Part shown: piece by piece, positions 5,800 through 5,850 of the stretch
Position numbering within the stretch: the stretch's first letter is position 1
Layout of the letters: each line of letters opens with the position of its first letter
Source of the DNA: Acidobacteriaceae bacterium
GTDB taxonomy: Bacteria; Acidobacteriota; Terriglobia; Terriglobales; Acidobacteriaceae
Length of the DNA: 5,850 nucleotides
Reading direction: 5' to 3'
Assembly (NCBI GenBank): GCA_031296355.1
Contig: JARLFX010000385.1
Span: 1-5,850 of the forward strand
The notes under the pieces: generated by a model
What the model saw: the letters and a program-made list of their open reading frames with translations, nothing else
The model's database searches: none
What the model was told of the DNA's origin: nothing
Program-made: the position numbers and the translations under genes

Positions 5800-5808
5800 T
5801 GAGATAAT
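5800..5808 (+). promoter_or_regulatory. Predicted extended -10 of the gene at 5816, leaderless arrangement
   Basis: TGAGATAAT is an extended -10 (TG-n-GATAAT, hexamer 5 of 6). It ends 7 nt before the ATG at 5816, the same distance as at folP and dacB. No good -35 is visible. GGAGG (5810-5814) also precedes the ATG, but only 1 nt separates them, too close for normal ribosome docking. Confidence 0.5.
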
Positions 5809-5815
5809 CGGAGGC

Positions 5816-5850
5816 ATGAAAATAAGTTCTGCCATCGTGCTGATGACCGC
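5816..5850 (+). CDS. Start of an unknown, probably exported protein (cut by window edge)
   Basis: Eleven complete codons from the ATG at 5816 read MKISSAIVLMT, with an Ala codon beginning at the edge. A lysine followed by a hydrophobic run fits the start of a signal peptide or membrane segment. No family can be recognised from so little. Support for a real start comes from the promoter-like TGAGATAAT just upstream and from the end of the repeat region. It could instead be a chance ATG. Confidence 0.5.
   Translation, partial: MKISSAIVLMT

Larger units (their letters stand above)
4915..5815. other. Repeat-rich intergenic region without a credible gene
   Basis: 900 nt between dacB and the next gene. 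Frames open here merely cross palindromes or the simple array and resemble no protein. It holds, in order, a GC-rich stretch with a small hairpin (GTGC/GCAC, 4916-4928) that lacks a U-tract and so is not a clear terminator, three composite repeat units, the hexamer array, two hairpins and a promoter-like site. About 90 nt between the tail of the second unit and the third unit (5213-5299) show nothing recognisable. Confidence 0.7.

Noticed and set aside
5328..5807. Lys-Gly repeat protein (159 codons) or, on the other strand, an Ala-Phe-Ala-Leu repeat membrane protein across the hexamer array
   Set aside because: All six frames are open because the hexamers cannot form stops. The plus frame starts inside a palindrome and ends in the -10 of the next gene. 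No ribosome site or family resemblance supports either strand.

Overview
The window looks like a chromosomal segment of a GC-rich free-living bacterium, most likely an acidobacterium (Terriglobia-like). This is an inference from three things: the acpP-fabF arrangement, the style of the proteins, and an intergenic region full of short 'GGCTAAAGCC / GGCTGAAGCC' palindromes and a 'TTCTTCGCTGCGCTCAGAATGAC' motif that I associate with that phylum. No search was run, so the taxonomy is tentative.

Layout. Positions 1-3217 are all on the minus strand, in transcription order folP (3217-2324, dihydropteroate synthase) - rmuC (2283-835, RmuC-family protein) - promoter gap - acpP (647-402, acyl carrier protein) - fabF (399-1, ketoacyl-ACP synthase II, cut by the window edge). 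folP and rmuC are 40 nt apart and could share a transcript. acpP has its own good sigma70-type promoter (TTTACA-N17-TATGCT) and is followed after 2 nt by fabF, which appears to start at TTG. acpP and fabF form the usual fatty-acid synthesis pair. Divergent from folP, only 35 nt away, is a plus-strand gene (3253-4914) for a PBP4/DacB-type D-Ala-D-Ala carboxypeptidase. It has all three penicillin-binding motifs and a GC-poor central block that coincides with the domains inserted in this family.

From 4915 to 5815 I see no credible gene. This 0.9 kb is a repeat-rich region: three related composite units (a palindromic head, then a purine-rich, T-poor tail). The tail of the third is replaced or expanded into exactly 48 hexanucleotide units (GGCAAR and variants) without a single length change. 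Two further hairpins follow. A new plus-strand gene starts at 5816 and runs out of the window.

The most notable regulatory pattern is that folP, dacB and the last gene all lack a usable Shine-Dalgarno and each has a -10-like hexamer ending exactly 7 nt before the ATG, as expected for leaderless mRNAs. I found no CRISPR, tRNA, rRNA, transposase or new defence system. The possible novelty is in the composite repeats and hexamer array.
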